Source of the DNA: JAXMBN01 sp046349875
GTDB taxonomy: Bacteria; Planctomycetota; Planctomycetia; Pirellulales; Pirellulaceae
NCBI GenBank assembly: GCA_046349875.1
Contig: JAXMBN010000052.1
Location: forward strand, 1-35,222
Direction: 5' to 3'
Length of the DNA: 35,222 nucleotides
Below, one piece after another: positions 8,165-18,440 of the stretch. The translations under genes and the position numbers were made by a program. Below the pieces are notes generated by a model. It did no database searches, had not been told where the DNA came from, and saw only the letters and a program-made list of their open reading frames with translations. Every line of letters begins with the position of its first letter. Position 1 is the first letter of the stretch.

Positions 8165-9472
8165 TCAAGCAGCTTTGGAGCGTATCGCGATCGAAGCTGG
8201 AAGGAACGGAGCCAAGTGTTCGATCGTTCGTGCCGTGGCTCCACGATGAGCCATGGCAACATGGAAGGCTCGTTCTCCGAGTGTCGTCGCAAGCTTGGGG
8301 TTGCTCAGCATGCTTTCGAGCCACGTTGCTAGTTGTTCCGGCTCGTCCAGTACAGTGGCTGCGTTCGCATCGAGTAGCAAGCGGACGATGTCGCGGAAGT
8401 TCTTGGTGTTGGGACCAAAGGATACGGCAGCACCATAGGCGGCTGGTTCAATCATATTTTGCCCACCACGATTTCCGAAGCTGCCGCCGACGAAACCGTA
8501 ATCGGCAAGTCCCCATAGCCAACGCAATTCTCCAACGGTATCTCCCAGTAGGATTTGCCAATCTTCTGCATCGGCTTGAATACCGATCTGGCTTCGGCGA
8601 AGGACCTTGAGATCGCTAGCGGCAAGGAGTTGATGAACGTCATCGAAGCGTTCAGGGTGACGTGGTACGACGATCATCCGCAAGTGAGGAAATCGATCGC
8701 TTAGTTTCTGAAAGGCTGAAAGCGCAATTTGTTCTTCGGGGGCTTGGGTACTTCCCACAACGAATACCGAATGGTGATCGTCGAGGCCAAGCAGGAATCG
8801 ACGAGACTGAACCTCTTCGTGATGGCGATTGGATTCCGCGCCGTCAAATTTTAAGGAGCCCGTAATGGATACGCGATCGCGGCGAGCACCCAGAGCGAGG
8901 AAGCGAGATGCGTAGGTTGCATCCTGCACGCCAATCCAATCGACCTGTTGCAATGTTGTCTTCATGAGCCAGCCAATGTGGCCATAGCCACGAAAGCTGC
9001 GTTCGCTCAGTCGACCATTGATGACTGCAATCGGAATGCCCCGTCGTTTAGCTTGCTTGACGAAATTCGGCCACAACTCGAGCTCGACGAGCACAATCAG
9101 TTTCGGCTGAATACGCTGAAGGGCCCTTCGCACTGCCCATGTGAAATCCATCGGGAAGTAGAAATGGACGTCGTTAGGGAAGAGCTTGCGAGCGAGTTCA
9201 ATACCCGTTTTCGTTGTGCAGGAAATGCAGAAGGTGCAATCTGGATAGCGGCGTCGCATATCCGCAAGCATCGGACGGAGAACCTGCACTTCACCCACAC
9301 TAACCGCATGAAACCAGATAGCGTTCTTCTTTCGAAGCATGGGGACAAAACCGAAGAGCTTCGATCCCCAACCTTCGCGATATCGCCCCGTTCGGACAGC
9401 GCGATAAGCCATCCACGGTGTGGCGGCAAAGAGGGTAAGCAGGTAGAGTCCATTCAGCATGAGTCCGATCAT
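8165..9472 (-). CDS. waaA: 3-deoxy-D-manno-octulosonic acid (Kdo) transferase
   Basis: WaaA transfers Kdo from CMP-Kdo to lipid A precursor at the cytoplasmic face of the inner membrane. The protein from ATG 9472 is about 435 residues, the family's normal size. It has an N-terminal membrane segment (GLYLLTLFAATPWMAYRAV) and then REGWGSKLFG. Next comes WFHAVSVGEVQVLRPML with the proposed catalytic Glu, then FYFPMDFTWAVRRAL and VLVELELWPNF. The C-terminal GT-B half has VVGSTQAPEEQIAL, IVVPRHPERF, YGFVGGSFGNRGGQNMIEPAAYG and FGPNTKNF. The frame stays open to an ATG at 9556, which would overlap the end of rpiB by 20 bases. The family's usual N-terminus favours 9472, but neither start has an ideal ribosome-binding site. 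It follows rpiB on the same strand. Confidence 0.94.
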   Translation of the reverse strand: MIGLMLNGLYLLTLFAATPWMAYRAVRTGRYREGWGSKLFGFVPMLRKKNAIWFHAVSVGEVQVLRPMLADMRRRYPDCTFCISCTTKTGIELARKLFPNDVHFYFPMDFTWAVRRALQRIQPKLIVLVELELWPNFVKQAKRRGIPIAVINGRLSERSFRGYGHIGWLMKTTLQQVDWIGVQDATYASRFLALGARRDRVSITGSLKFDGAESNRHHEEVQSRRFLLGLDDHHSVFVVGSTQAPEEQIALSAFQKLSDRFPHLRMIVVPRHPERFDDVHQLLAASDLKVLRRSQIGIQADAEDWQILLGDTVGELRWLWGLADYGFVGGSFGNRGGQNMIEPAAYGAAVSFGPNTKNFRDIVRLLLDANAATVLDEPEQLATWLESMLSNPKLATTLGERAFHVAMAHRGATARTIEHLAPFLPASIAIRSKAA

Positions 9473-9536
9473 GCCGTGGAGATTAGCGAATTTGGCGTTC
9501 TGAGAAAACGTGAATCGTCGCAGGGCTTCGCGAAAT

Positions 9537-10058
9537 CTACGAATTCTTTGCAGCATTCACCTTGTTAGGGTGGCTGTATTCGCCGGCCAGAGCCCTCTTT
9601 TCGATGTCGAGGATCTTTTGGAGGCGAAGGGCATGGCGAGGCTGAGGGGTGTAGCGAGCTCCGAGGAAAGAGCGAATGCATTCAAAGCCAAGTTCAGGGC
9701 CGATCACCCGAGCTCCAATGCAGAGCACATTCATGTCGTCATGCTCGACACCTTGTCTGGCCGAGTAGGAGTCGTGGCAGAGCGAAGCGCGTATGCCGGG
9801 GATCTTGTTGGCTGCAACGCTCACTCCAACGCCGCTACCGCAGACCAAAATCCCACGGTCGACTTTCCCCGAAAGGATCGCCAACGAAACAGCCTCGGCA
9901 AAATCGGGGAAATCGCAAGCTTCGCCGCTGTTCGTGCCGCAATCCACGACTTCGATATTGGCCCTCTGCAGAAACTGAACGACCTCCTGTTTCATTCCAA
10001 ATCCTGCGTGGTCTCCCCCGACTGCGTAGCGAAGTGGCGAAGTGGAATTTGCATTCAT
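9537..10058 (-). CDS. rpiB: Ribose-5-phosphate isomerase B
   Basis: RpiB interconverts ribose 5-phosphate and ribulose 5-phosphate in the pentose phosphate pathway. The 173-residue protein has GGDHAG at 14-19, DCGTNSGEACDFPDFAEAV, the catalytic-cysteine motif LVCGSGVGVSVAANK at about 71-85, ASLCHDSYSARQGVEHDDMNVLCIGARVIG, and a C-terminal region typical of the RpiB/LacA-B family. I set the start at ATG 10058 because GGGAG lies seven bases upstream on the minus strand. The frame continues open far upstream, but that part is antisense to rpsA and has no family similarity. The gene lies just upstream of waaA. Ribulose 5-phosphate is also the precursor of the arabinose 5-phosphate used in Kdo synthesis, so the pairing may be metabolic. 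Confidence 0.95.
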   Translation of the reverse strand: MNANSTSPLRYAVGGDHAGFGMKQEVVQFLQRANIEVVDCGTNSGEACDFPDFAEAVSLAILSGKVDRGILVCGSGVGVSVAANKIPGIRASLCHDSYSARQGVEHDDMNVLCIGARVIGPELGFECIRSFLGARYTPQPRHALRLQKILDIEKRALAGEYSHPNKVNAAKNS

Positions 10059-10313
10059 TGGATAGCTCCCAAGAATCGAACAAAATTTCGCGAGGACCAA
10101 GGGGATGGCGTTGATGTAAATAAAGGCGGCTGATACACTTCGGAGTTCCCTTGGCCGGAGGGTGTAGAATTCTTCGCGATGTCGCGGAGACCCCAGGCTA
10201 GAAACCCCTAACTGACTCGGTACTTGGCTCGAAACTGTAGCGATTCGTAGACTGCTCGTAAATCGCCAATAGCAAGTTCCGCCAAGATCCGATGTGAATT
10301 GGATCCCTATTTT

Positions 10314-12098
<1,785 letters not shown>

Positions 12099-12124
12099 TC
12101 GGTAGGGTGAATCGTTTGATAACC

Positions 12125-12158
12125 AAAACCCCTCGTGCGATCCACGAGGGGTTTTTTT
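12125..12158 (+). terminator. Rho-independent terminator of rpsA
   Basis: A perfect 9-bp stem (CCCCTCGTG at 12129-12137 pairing with CACGAGGGG at 12143-12151) has a 5-base loop. It is preceded by four A and followed by seven T at 12152-12158, so the stem can extend through A-T pairs. It lies 26 bases after the rpsA stop codon. Confidence 0.93.
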
Positions 12159-12306
12159 ATGACCAGAGAGATCAGTGTTTATGGAATTACCGCGCCCTCA
12201 ATGGAAACTCTCTGAAAATGAGAAATACAACGATTCGGCTCGAGCGAAAGCATAAAGTTTGAGAGTCTTGCAGGAATGTGCCATAACAGACGGCAGTCAG
12301 AGCGAG

Positions 12307-12313
12307 AAAGGAG
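12307..12313 (+). promoter_or_regulatory. Ribosome-binding site for the GTG start of the M48 protease
   Basis: AAAGGAG lies seven bases before GTG 12321. It shows that the upstream in-frame ATG at 12276 is not needed, and it places a normal signal peptide directly at the N-terminus. Confidence 0.65.
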
Positions 12314-12320
12314 ATCGAGA

Positions 12321-13154
12321 GTGAACGGTCCATGCATTTCAGCGATTGAGTTTGTACGCGGCTTCGTTGCCATAGCCCTCATGGGCCTAGCGTATCCCTG
12401 CTTCGCGCAGAATCCTGCCGAATCGTTTCAAAAGATGTTCGAGCAGTTCTCATCGCAAGCCAATCAGTTTGCACCGGGGATGCTAGGTGAAATGTCACCC
12501 GAGCAAAAGGCAAAGCTGGCTTCGATAAAAGTGAGCGTGCAGGAAGAGCAGCAAGCCGGCCAGAAGGCCATGGATGCTTTTTTAGAATATGCGACCAAGC
12601 AGAAGTGGAAAGTAGTCGCCGATGGCAAAGAGGTTCGCTATTTGAAGCAGTTGCTTAAAGTCCTAACTCCCAAGATGAAGCATGAAGACCGGTATGGGCA
12701 ATGGGATGTACGCATTGTGGAGATGGATGGGGCAGATGCCTATTCGTTTGCGGGCGGACATCTCTTGTTCACCAAGGGGCTTATGGAGACCGTAGGGTCC
12801 GAGGCTGCTTTGGTCGGCGTCATCGCACACGAACTATCGCACCTCGACCGCGAGCATCTTTTATTGCCCCTTAAACAAGCCAAGATGATGAATCAACCGC
12901 TGACAGGCTTGGATGGGTTTTCCATGATGGCTCTCTTTGCAAGGCCGTTTCGACCTGAGAATGAGTCTGAGGCAGATCGTGATGCCGTCGAGTGGATGAT
13001 GGCTGCTGGGTATGAACCCAAAGAACTATCGCGAATGCTGAATCAGTGGGATGCAAAACAAAGTCAAACGGCTCCCTGGATGGATTTCGTTCCTGGCTTT
13101 GTCAAAACGCATCCCGATCCAGGGCGTCGGGCGAACAGAGAGTGTTGGAAGTGA
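12321..13154 (+). CDS. Secreted M48-family zinc metalloprotease
   Basis: The 277-residue protein starts at GTG 12321. A signal peptide (core FVAIALMGLAYPCFA, likely cut after AQ near residue 29) sends it out of the cytoplasm. The peptidase domain has IAHELSHLDREH, which is the zinc-binding HEXXH, and NESEADRDAVEWM, which supplies the third ligand Glu of the M48/BepA/Loi class. The segment DGADAYSFAGGHLLFTKGLM is the typical approach to the active site, with the family's N-A-F-A position replaced by DAYSFAGG. It closes with HPDPGRRANR, close to the THP..eR ending of these enzymes. It lacks the TPR region of BepA, so its role is probably periplasmic protein quality control; this is inference. 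It follows the rpsA terminator, so it is its own unit. Confidence 0.92.
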   Translation: MNGPCISAIEFVRGFVAIALMGLAYPCFAQNPAESFQKMFEQFSSQANQFAPGMLGEMSPEQKAKLASIKVSVQEEQQAGQKAMDAFLEYATKQKWKVVADGKEVRYLKQLLKVLTPKMKHEDRYGQWDVRIVEMDGADAYSFAGGHLLFTKGLMETVGSEAALVGVIAHELSHLDREHLLLPLKQAKMMNQPLTGLDGFSMMALFARPFRPENESEADRDAVEWMMAAGYEPKELSRMLNQWDAKQSQTAPWMDFVPGFVKTHPDPGRRANRECWK

Positions 13155-13241
13155 GTCAGGATTTAGCTCGGCAATATCCTAAGGCCAACTTTGTCGGTCG
13201 TGAGAACTTGAACAAGCGACAGGCGCGAACTGCGCAAAATG

Positions 13242-13258
13242 GAAAGTGACGCCACTTT
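13242..13258 (+). terminator. Possible weak terminator or hairpin after the M48 protease gene
   Basis: AAAGTG at 13243-13248 pairs with CACTTT at 13253-13258 around a 4-base loop and is followed by only one more T before C. The stem is short and the T tract is poor, so termination here is doubtful. It lies between the protease stop codon and the mutS start. Confidence 0.25.
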
Positions 13259-13293
13259 TCGACCTCGGGATCTCCTGGTAGCATCGACGCATC

Positions 13294-15924
13294 ATGAACG
13301 TTTCCCCAATGATGCGACAATACGAAGAAGCCAAAGCGGCATGTGGCGATGCGCTGCTCCTGTTCCGAATGGGAGACTTCTATGAGCTCTTCTATGAAGA
13401 CGCCAAAATCATCGCGAAGGCTCTTGGGCTGACGCTCACCAGTCGAGACAAAGGTGAGAACCCAATCCCGATGGCGGGGTTCCCCTACCATCAATTGGAT
13501 GGATACCTAGCCAAGCTGATTCGGCAAGGGTTTCGGGTAGCGGTATGTGAACAGGTGGAAGATCCTAAAGAGGCAAAGGGGATTGTTCGCCGCGAGATTC
13601 AGCGCATCGTCACTGCCGGAACGCTTACCGATGACTCGCTGCTCGATCCGCGAGCCAATAATCTTTTGGCCTCTATCTTTACGATTCCAGGGGCGACAAC
13701 GAGTCGACAGGAGAAGCATGTCGGTTCGAAAACGTTGATGGGAATTGCCTGTGTCGAACTTTCCACGGGACGCTTTGAGGCTGGGGTCTATCCAAGGGCT
13801 CGCTTGATCGATGAACTAGCGAGACTTGAGCCATCGGAAATTTTGCTCCGCGATGATGATCACGTCTTTACGCGTGATGAAGCAGATCGCTGGTCTCTTT
13901 CGAGGCGACCCGCTTGGCAATTTGGATTGGAAGAAGCTTCGCGAGTATTGAAAGAGCATTTCCAGGTAATGGATTTGTCTGGGATGGGGTGGAATGATGA
14001 AGATTCACCCGCGATCTGCGCTGCCGGCGCGGCATTGGCCTACCTTCAAGAAACACAACGCGTATCGCTCAGTCATATTCGGCAGCTTGTACCGATTCGC
14101 GCTGGCACATGTCTCGAGATCGATGCGGCAACGCGGCGTTCACTGGAGCTAACGCATACGATACGAAGCGGCGAACGTGAAGGTAGTTTGCTCGAGGTGC
14201 TCGATCAAACCGTTACAGCCATGGGATCGCGCAAGCTAGCAGACTGGATGGCATCTCCGTTGGTTCAGTACGATGCGATTCAGTCGAGATTGGGGGCAGT
14301 AGAGACATTCGTTACGGATAGTCGCTTTCGTCAAACCATTCAACTAGCGTTGGATGAAGTTTATGACTTGGAGCGATTGCTGGCTCGGGTTGCCACAGGA
14401 CGAACGAGCCCTCGCGATCTCAAACAAGTTGGCCGCACTCTATCTCAGCTTCCGAAGATCAAGGCCCAACTAGCTACCAAGGAGTGTTCACGTCTCGTCG
14501 ATTTGAATGCGAAGATCGACCTTTGCCCAGAGCTTCAGAAGCAATTGGAGCAGGCGCTCGAAGAGGATTGCCCGTTGCTTGCCAAAGAGGGTGGCTTTAT
14601 TCGCGCAGGCTTTGACGCGAAACTTGATGAGCTTCGCAATTTGGCTGCAGGAGGAAAAGAGTGGATCGCTCGTTATCAAGCTCAACAGATTGAAGAAACG
14701 GGAATCACGAGTTTGAAAGTTGGTTTTACATCGGTGTTTGGATATTACATCGAAGTCACCAATACCCATAAAGACAAAGTCCCTACTCACTATATTCGCA
14801 AGCAAACGCTGAAGAACGCCGAACGCTATATCACCCCCGAACTCAAAGAGTATGCGGAAAAAGTTCTTTCGGCCGACGAATCTTCAAAGCTATGGGAGTA
14901 TGAGCTTTTTCTGCGCCTACGCGAAGAAGTGTTTCAGTTCATGGCCATCCTGCAGCGAACGGCAGCATCGTTGGCTGAATTGGATGTCTTGGCGGGACTG
15001 GGTGAGTTAGCGGTGCGCAAAGGGTATGTGAAACCAACCATTATTGATGAACCGGTTCTCGATATTTTGGAAGGTCGTCATCCTGTGTTGGATGCGCGGA
15101 TGCAGCAGGGTGAGTTTGTTCCGAACGATACCACGGTCGGTGGCGAACATGGAACGATTCATTTGATTACTGGCCCGAACATGGCTGGAAAAAGTACATA
15201 CATTCGCCAAGTGGCACTTTTGACACTGATGGCTCAAATGGGATCGTATGTACCTGCACGCAAGGCGACCATCGGGTTAGTGGACAAGATCTTCGCTCGC
15301 GTTGGAGCAAGTGATGAATTGGCTCGCGGTCAAAGTACCTTCATGGTCGAGATGGTGGAAACCGCGCGTATTCTGAACACGGCCACCGAGCGATCGCTTG
15401 TGATCTTGGATGAAATCGGGCGCGGGACCAGCACCTATGACGGATTGTCGTTAGCATGGGCAATTGTCGAGCATATTCATGATCGAGTGGGCGCGCGAAC
15501 TTTGTTTGCAACCCACTATCACGAGTTGATCGAACTAGAAAAATCGCTTCCCCAATTGCGCAATCTCAATGTTAGCGTCAAAGAGTGGGACGAGAATGTG
15601 ATTTTCCTGCATCGCATTATTCAGGGAGGAGCCGATCGAAGTTACGGCATCCACGTGGCGAGGTTGGCCGGTATTCCCCGCGATGTGAACGAGCGAGCGA
15701 AGGATATCTTGGCGCAGCTTGAGGTCAATCATCTCAACAAATACGGCGAGAACAAAATCTCGCCACCACCGCGTAAGAAAGATGCTCCCATTCAATTAAC
15801 GTTATTTGAATGGAACGAGAATCCGCTGATCGATAAGATACGGAACGTCGACGTATCGCGTCTTACACCCATTGAAGCTCTTCAGATGATCGAAGCCTGG
15901 CAGCGCCAGCTTGCCTCCAACTAA
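13294..15924 (+). CDS. mutS: DNA mismatch repair protein MutS
   Basis: MutS recognises mismatches and small loops and uses ATP to signal MutL. This 876-residue protein has the full MutS1 architecture. The N-terminal mismatch-binding domain has LFRMGDFYELFYEDA (Phe-x-Glu motif near residue 33) and GFPYHQLDGYL. A core and clamp region follows, including VFGYYIEVTNTHKDKVP and RYITPELKEYAEKVLSADE. The ATPase domain has Walker A GPNMAGKST at about 627, GASDELARGQSTFMVEM, Walker B VILDEIGRGTSTYDG and ATHYHEL. A C-terminal helix-turn-helix region ends the protein. No mutL lies within the window. Length and motifs are normal and the frame is intact. Confidence 0.97.
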   Translation: MNVSPMMRQYEEAKAACGDALLLFRMGDFYELFYEDAKIIAKALGLTLTSRDKGENPIPMAGFPYHQLDGYLAKLIRQGFRVAVCEQVEDPKEAKGIVRREIQRIVTAGTLTDDSLLDPRANNLLASIFTIPGATTSRQEKHVGSKTLMGIACVELSTGRFEAGVYPRARLIDELARLEPSEILLRDDDHVFTRDEADRWSLSRRPAWQFGLEEASRVLKEHFQVMDLSGMGWNDEDSPAICAAGAALAYLQETQRVSLSHIRQLVPIRAGTCLEIDAATRRSLELTHTIRSGEREGSLLEVLDQTVTAMGSRKLADWMASPLVQYDAIQSRLGAVETFVTDSRFRQTIQLALDEVYDLERLLARVATGRTSPRDLKQVGRTLSQLPKIKAQLATKECSRLVDLNAKIDLCPELQKQLEQALEEDCPLLAKEGGFIRAGFDAKLDELRNLAAGGKEWIARYQAQQIEETGITSLKVGFTSVFGYYIEVTNTHKDKVPTHYIRKQTLKNAERYITPELKEYAEKVLSADESSKLWEYELFLRLREEVFQFMAILQRTAASLAELDVLAGLGELAVRKGYVKPTIIDEPVLDILEGRHPVLDARMQQGEFVPNDTTVGGEHGTIHLITGPNMAGKSTYIRQVALLTLMAQMGSYVPARKATIGLVDKIFARVGASDELARGQSTFMVEMVETARILNTATERSLVILDEIGRGTSTYDGLSLAWAIVEHIHDRVGARTLFATHYHELIELEKSLPQLRNLNVSVKEWDENVIFLHRIIQGGADRSYGIHVARLAGIPRDVNERAKDILAQLEVNHLNKYGENKISPPPRKKDAPIQLTLFEWNENPLIDKIRNVDVSRLTPIEALQMIEAWQRQLASN

Positions 15925-15949
15925 AGTTGTCTTCAGAGTTGACATCAAA

Positions 15950-16033
15950 GTTGACTTCCAGTCCCTTGGAAGGTTTTGTTGACATCCAGTCTCTTGGAAG
16001 GTTCTGTTGACTTCCAGTCCCTTGGAAGGTTCT
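15950..16033. repeat. Three tandem 28-bp repeats, each with an internal inverted repeat
   Basis: Three head-to-tail units of 28 bp occupy 15950-15977, 15978-16005 and 16006-16033, with a degraded partial unit just before them. Each starts GTTGACWTCCAG and contains TTCCA (or ATCCA in unit two) and TGGAA separated by six bases, so units one and three can form a small hairpin. Units differ by one to three bases. There are no spacers between units, so this is not a CRISPR array. The repeats begin 26 bases after the mutS stop codon and could act as a weak transcript end or simply be a minisatellite. Confidence 0.85.
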
Positions 16034-16412
16034 TCCGCATCTTTCTTCCGCTTTGCAAGCATTTGCTTTCTGACTGCCCTTTCATTCCCGAATTTCTCAG
16101 CCTCCATTCCATAGATTCTCGGATAACCGAAGACGTTTCAAATAAGTAGAGGGGACAAGGGTTAGGGATCTCTAGATTTGTATTCGTGGACGCAAAGGAT
16201 GGCACGGCAAACACGCGAGCTAGCACCTATCGAACGATCCGACTCGTCGGAGTACTAGCGAGGAACTGAATGATGCAAACATTCGGCTGCGTGCATTTCG
16301 ATCACGTGTCGCATGCGTTGCCAACTGCGCGCTTTGGAGAGGAATCTATTTGACTGCAAAAGGGATTTTTGCTACCAAGAAAGAGGGGTGAGCGGAAAGT
16401 TCGCTTCAAACC

Positions 16413-16549
16413 GGGATAACAGTTATCCCTGATGGCCTAAACCTGGACTGAATCGGGGAGAATGGCTGCGAGTTTCAGGGATAACAGTCGATCCCTTTCG
16501 GGGATAATAACCCCAAATCCCATTATCCAATCTCCCATACCGGGATAAT
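16413..16549. repeat. Cluster of GGGATAAY motifs, including one palindrome
   Basis: GGGATAAC or GGGATAAT occurs in the forward direction at 16413, 16478, 16501 and 16542. In reverse, GTTATCCC lies at 16422-16429 and a shortened ATTATCC at 16522-16528. The first pair forms a 17-bp palindrome with one central base (16413-16429). The cluster ends 59 bases before the start of a small membrane protein gene. It could be a set of regulator-binding sites or a decayed repeat; nothing in the window names the binding protein. Confidence 0.5.
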
Positions 16550-16608
16550 TCAAAGTTCGCACCTCTGGCATCACCAAGATTGAGCATCGTCTGAAATTTG
16601 ACTACGGT

Positions 16609-17049
16609 ATGCGCATGAAAAACCTGGTAACGACAGAGACCGAAGATGTTGCGCCCGCGATTTACCCAAATCCCGCTTGGCCTTTCCTTGTGATCGTTGG
16701 GTTGATGTACCTGTTCTTGGCGCCTACTTTTCTGTTGACGAACGCGCCTCACGCTTTGATCGTTTCGCTCTCGATGTTCCTATTTGCCGTCGGAACAATC
16801 TACATAGCAAGTAGGCCTTATAGTGCATCGTGCCGAATGATGGACATTGCTTGGGGCGGTCTGATGACCTTCGTCTGCTTGTCTGGATTGCTCGCGGCAT
16901 GGCAAACTCGCAGAATGGACGCAGCGATTGTGTCACTATTGGCATTGGCCTTAGTATCACCGGTTCTTTGGATCGCGCTCAGCAAGAGAAGCAACTGGCC
17001 GGTGCGAACAATGACGTCCACCGAAGCACGCGAACGGACATTTACTTGA
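16609..17049 (+). CDS. Small four-segment membrane protein of unknown function
   Basis: The 146-residue protein has four likely transmembrane segments: AWPFLVIVGLMYLFLAPTFLL, ALIVSLSMFLFAVGTIYIA, a third around MDIAWGGLMTFVCLSGLLAAW, and AIVSLLALALVSPVLWIAL. The N-terminal 20 residues and the last 20 are polar. I do not recognise a family. The start could be ATG 16609 or ATG 16615. It is the first of three small membrane protein genes in a row, downstream of the GGGATAAY cluster. Hydrophobicity and a sensible start support a real gene, but no homology is visible. Confidence 0.55.
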   Translation: MRMKNLVTTETEDVAPAIYPNPAWPFLVIVGLMYLFLAPTFLLTNAPHALIVSLSMFLFAVGTIYIASRPYSASCRMMDIAWGGLMTFVCLSGLLAAWQTRRMDAAIVSLLALALVSPVLWIALSKRSNWPVRTMTSTEARERTFT

Positions 17050-17106
17050 TGTTCGACGTTACCGCGCGTGCTCGGTGACGTCTGTCGTTCGTCCCATCAC
17101 TATCTC

Positions 17107-17505
17107 ATGCCCGCACCCAATCCGTACGCAACTCACGAGCCCGTTCTTCTTACGAACCTCTCGACCCCGAGACATCGATCAGGATGGCTTGCTTTGATTT
17201 CCATCGTAATCGGAATTCTTGTCGCAATTGCCGTGATTTCCACGCAACGCAACTTGGCAAAGATGTTCGAAGAATTTGGACTTGAACTTTCTCTGTTGAC
17301 ATCGATTTCCTGTTCAAGCCTGTTTCCCGTCGGCCTGTTGCTGATGGTTGTCTTCTCGGTGGCGATAAGCCTCCTGCCCAGTTGCCATCTTGTCGCTAAC
17401 CGATGGAATGCGATTCACATCTTATGTTCAATACTTGCTTTCTCGCTTTACGTTTGGGGAATGTTCTCACCTTTGATACAAATGTTCGCAACGGTCAACA
17501 ATTGA
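17107..17505 (+). CDS. Small membrane protein with N-terminal NPYA motif
   Basis: From ATG 17107 this is a 132-residue protein beginning MPAPNPYATHEPV. A proline-rich NPYA/NPYQSP start is common in short planctomycete membrane proteins, which is why I prefer this ATG over an in-frame TTG/GTG-type start further upstream. Three hydrophobic segments follow: WLALISIVIGILVAIAVI, LFPVGLLLMVVFSVAISLL, and IHILCSILAFSLYVWGMF. Function is unknown. It follows the previous small membrane gene by 57 bases on the same strand. Confidence 0.6.
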   Translation: MPAPNPYATHEPVLLTNLSTPRHRSGWLALISIVIGILVAIAVISTQRNLAKMFEEFGLELSLLTSISCSSLFPVGLLLMVVFSVAISLLPSCHLVANRWNAIHILCSILAFSLYVWGMFSPLIQMFATVNN

Positions 17506-17681
17506 GGCCAATCCGTCACATTACAATTGGGACGAACCAGAAAATGCACCCGAGTTGCCGATCGGGCGTTACCTGAAATCAATGTCACTTGGCGGCAACC
17601 GGGTGATTTTGGTCGTTCGTCGGAATGAAATCATTGGCCGATCCGCATCAGCGAGTTGAACATCCAACGCAGCGTTTACCG

Positions 17682-17975
17682 ATGCGATTCTCGATTCAGC
17701 GCCTGCTGTACGCGATGGCTATATTTGCTGTCGTAATCGTTTGTTTTCGGCGGGCGAGTGTGATGAGTGCACACGCCATGGAAACAATGGGCGGTCCCGT
17801 TCGCATATCAGTTCCAGCGGTCATGCTCCAGTGGCTTGCAGCATCGCTGACAGTGGGAGGTATCGCAATGACCGCATTTGGGCGAAAGGGGTTGCTAGTA
17901 GGAACCGTCCTTGCACTCATCCTGATACCCATTTCTCTACTGACAATTGCTTTCATACTTGCTGGCAACATTTGA
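17682..17975 (+). CDS. Small membrane protein with MRFSI-type N-terminus
   Basis: From ATG 17682 the product is 97 residues and begins MRFSIQRLLYAMAIFAVVIV. This N-terminus (MRFSIRxLL followed by a membrane segment) is shared by many short uncharacterised planctomycete proteins. It has three hydrophobic segments, the last two being VMLQWLAASLTVGGIAMTAF and LLVGTVLALILIPISLLTIAFIL. An upstream in-frame ATG at 17625 would add 19 polar residues and is less likely. Function is unknown. Confidence 0.6.
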   Translation: MRFSIQRLLYAMAIFAVVIVCFRRASVMSAHAMETMGGPVRISVPAVMLQWLAASLTVGGIAMTAFGRKGLLVGTVLALILIPISLLTIAFILAGNI

Positions 17976-18157
17976 GCCTTGACATGTTTTTTGCCCACAT
18001 GGGTTCCCTTCGCGTTTCGGCGATGGACTCGTGCTTGATGCGCCATGTGACTGTCCATGGTCACGAAATTCCGCCGGTTGATTCGATCGGGTAGACTACT
18101 TGGAGAACGTCGGCGCATCTTGCCGACGGATATAGACATGACCAACGAACCATGAAA

Positions 18158-18271
18158 TGCAACTAAGAGCGCCATGGACCATCCGTGGCCGGGCGGGGGG
18201 AGAATACCGGGGTGATGTGGTTGCTGATGCTGTGAGTTAACTAGAGAGGGTGAGTTGTGACGTAGACGAAG
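18158..18271 (+). repeat. Isolated copy of the 185-bp repeat, left of the DUF559 gene
   Basis: The stretch starting near TGCAACTAAGAGCGCCATGG is the same sequence found in unit 4 of the downstream array. It includes the hairpin core CGCCATGGA/TCCGTGG, the AGAATACCGGGGTGATGTGG segment and the CTAGAGAGGGTGAGTTGTGACG tail. It lacks the left C-rich arm of the complete units. Its hairpin core lies 710 bases from the core of array unit 1. The cores inside the array are 178-190 bases apart, so the DUF559 gene sits in an enlarged version of one unit. Confidence 0.8.
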
Positions 18272-18417
18272 GTAAAAAAAGCTCCGGAGTTGTTGGGTGA
18301 TTTCAACGTTAGACGTGACCCACTTAAAATGGAAAAACTGCAGCACCCAATTTGATACGGGATTTCTCCCCTCTCCCTTTGTAATGACTCTCCTGTAACC
18401 GAATAGGTTGTTAAAAA

Positions 18418-18440
18418 GGGAGAGGGGCTGGGGGTGAGGG
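18418..18440 (+). repeat. Left inverted arm flanking the DUF559 gene
   Basis: This G-rich stretch (GGGAGAGGGGCTGGGGGTGAG and two more G) is the near-exact complement of 18842-18863 on the other side of the DUF559 gene, with one extra T. The two arms enclose about 400 bases. The left arm also takes part in a second, 13-bp inverted repeat with 18368-18380. Confidence 0.8.

Larger units (their letters stand above)
15925..16608. other. Long intergenic region after mutS
   Basis: No protein-coding gene is supported in these 684 bases. It contains the 28-bp tandem repeats at its left end and a cluster of GGGATAAY motifs at its right end (16413-16549). The stretch from about 16060 to 16400 shows no recognised structure. 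It marks the beginning of a gene-poor, repeat-rich segment that ends at the pyrophosphatase gene. Confidence 0.6.

Noticed and set aside
15950..16033. 28-bp repeats considered as a CRISPR array
   Set aside because: The units are directly head to tail without spacers, and no cas gene is nearby.
16413..16430. Resemblance of GGGATAACAG to the core of the I-SceI site
   Set aside because: Only the central ten bases agree; the flanks of the 18-base recognition sequence TAGGGATAACAGGGTAAT differ, and no homing endonuclease gene is present.
17696..18346. Minus-strand frame of 216 codons over the small membrane gene and a repeat copy
   Set aside because: Part of its sequence is translated repeat, and its other half is antisense to the MRFSI-type gene.
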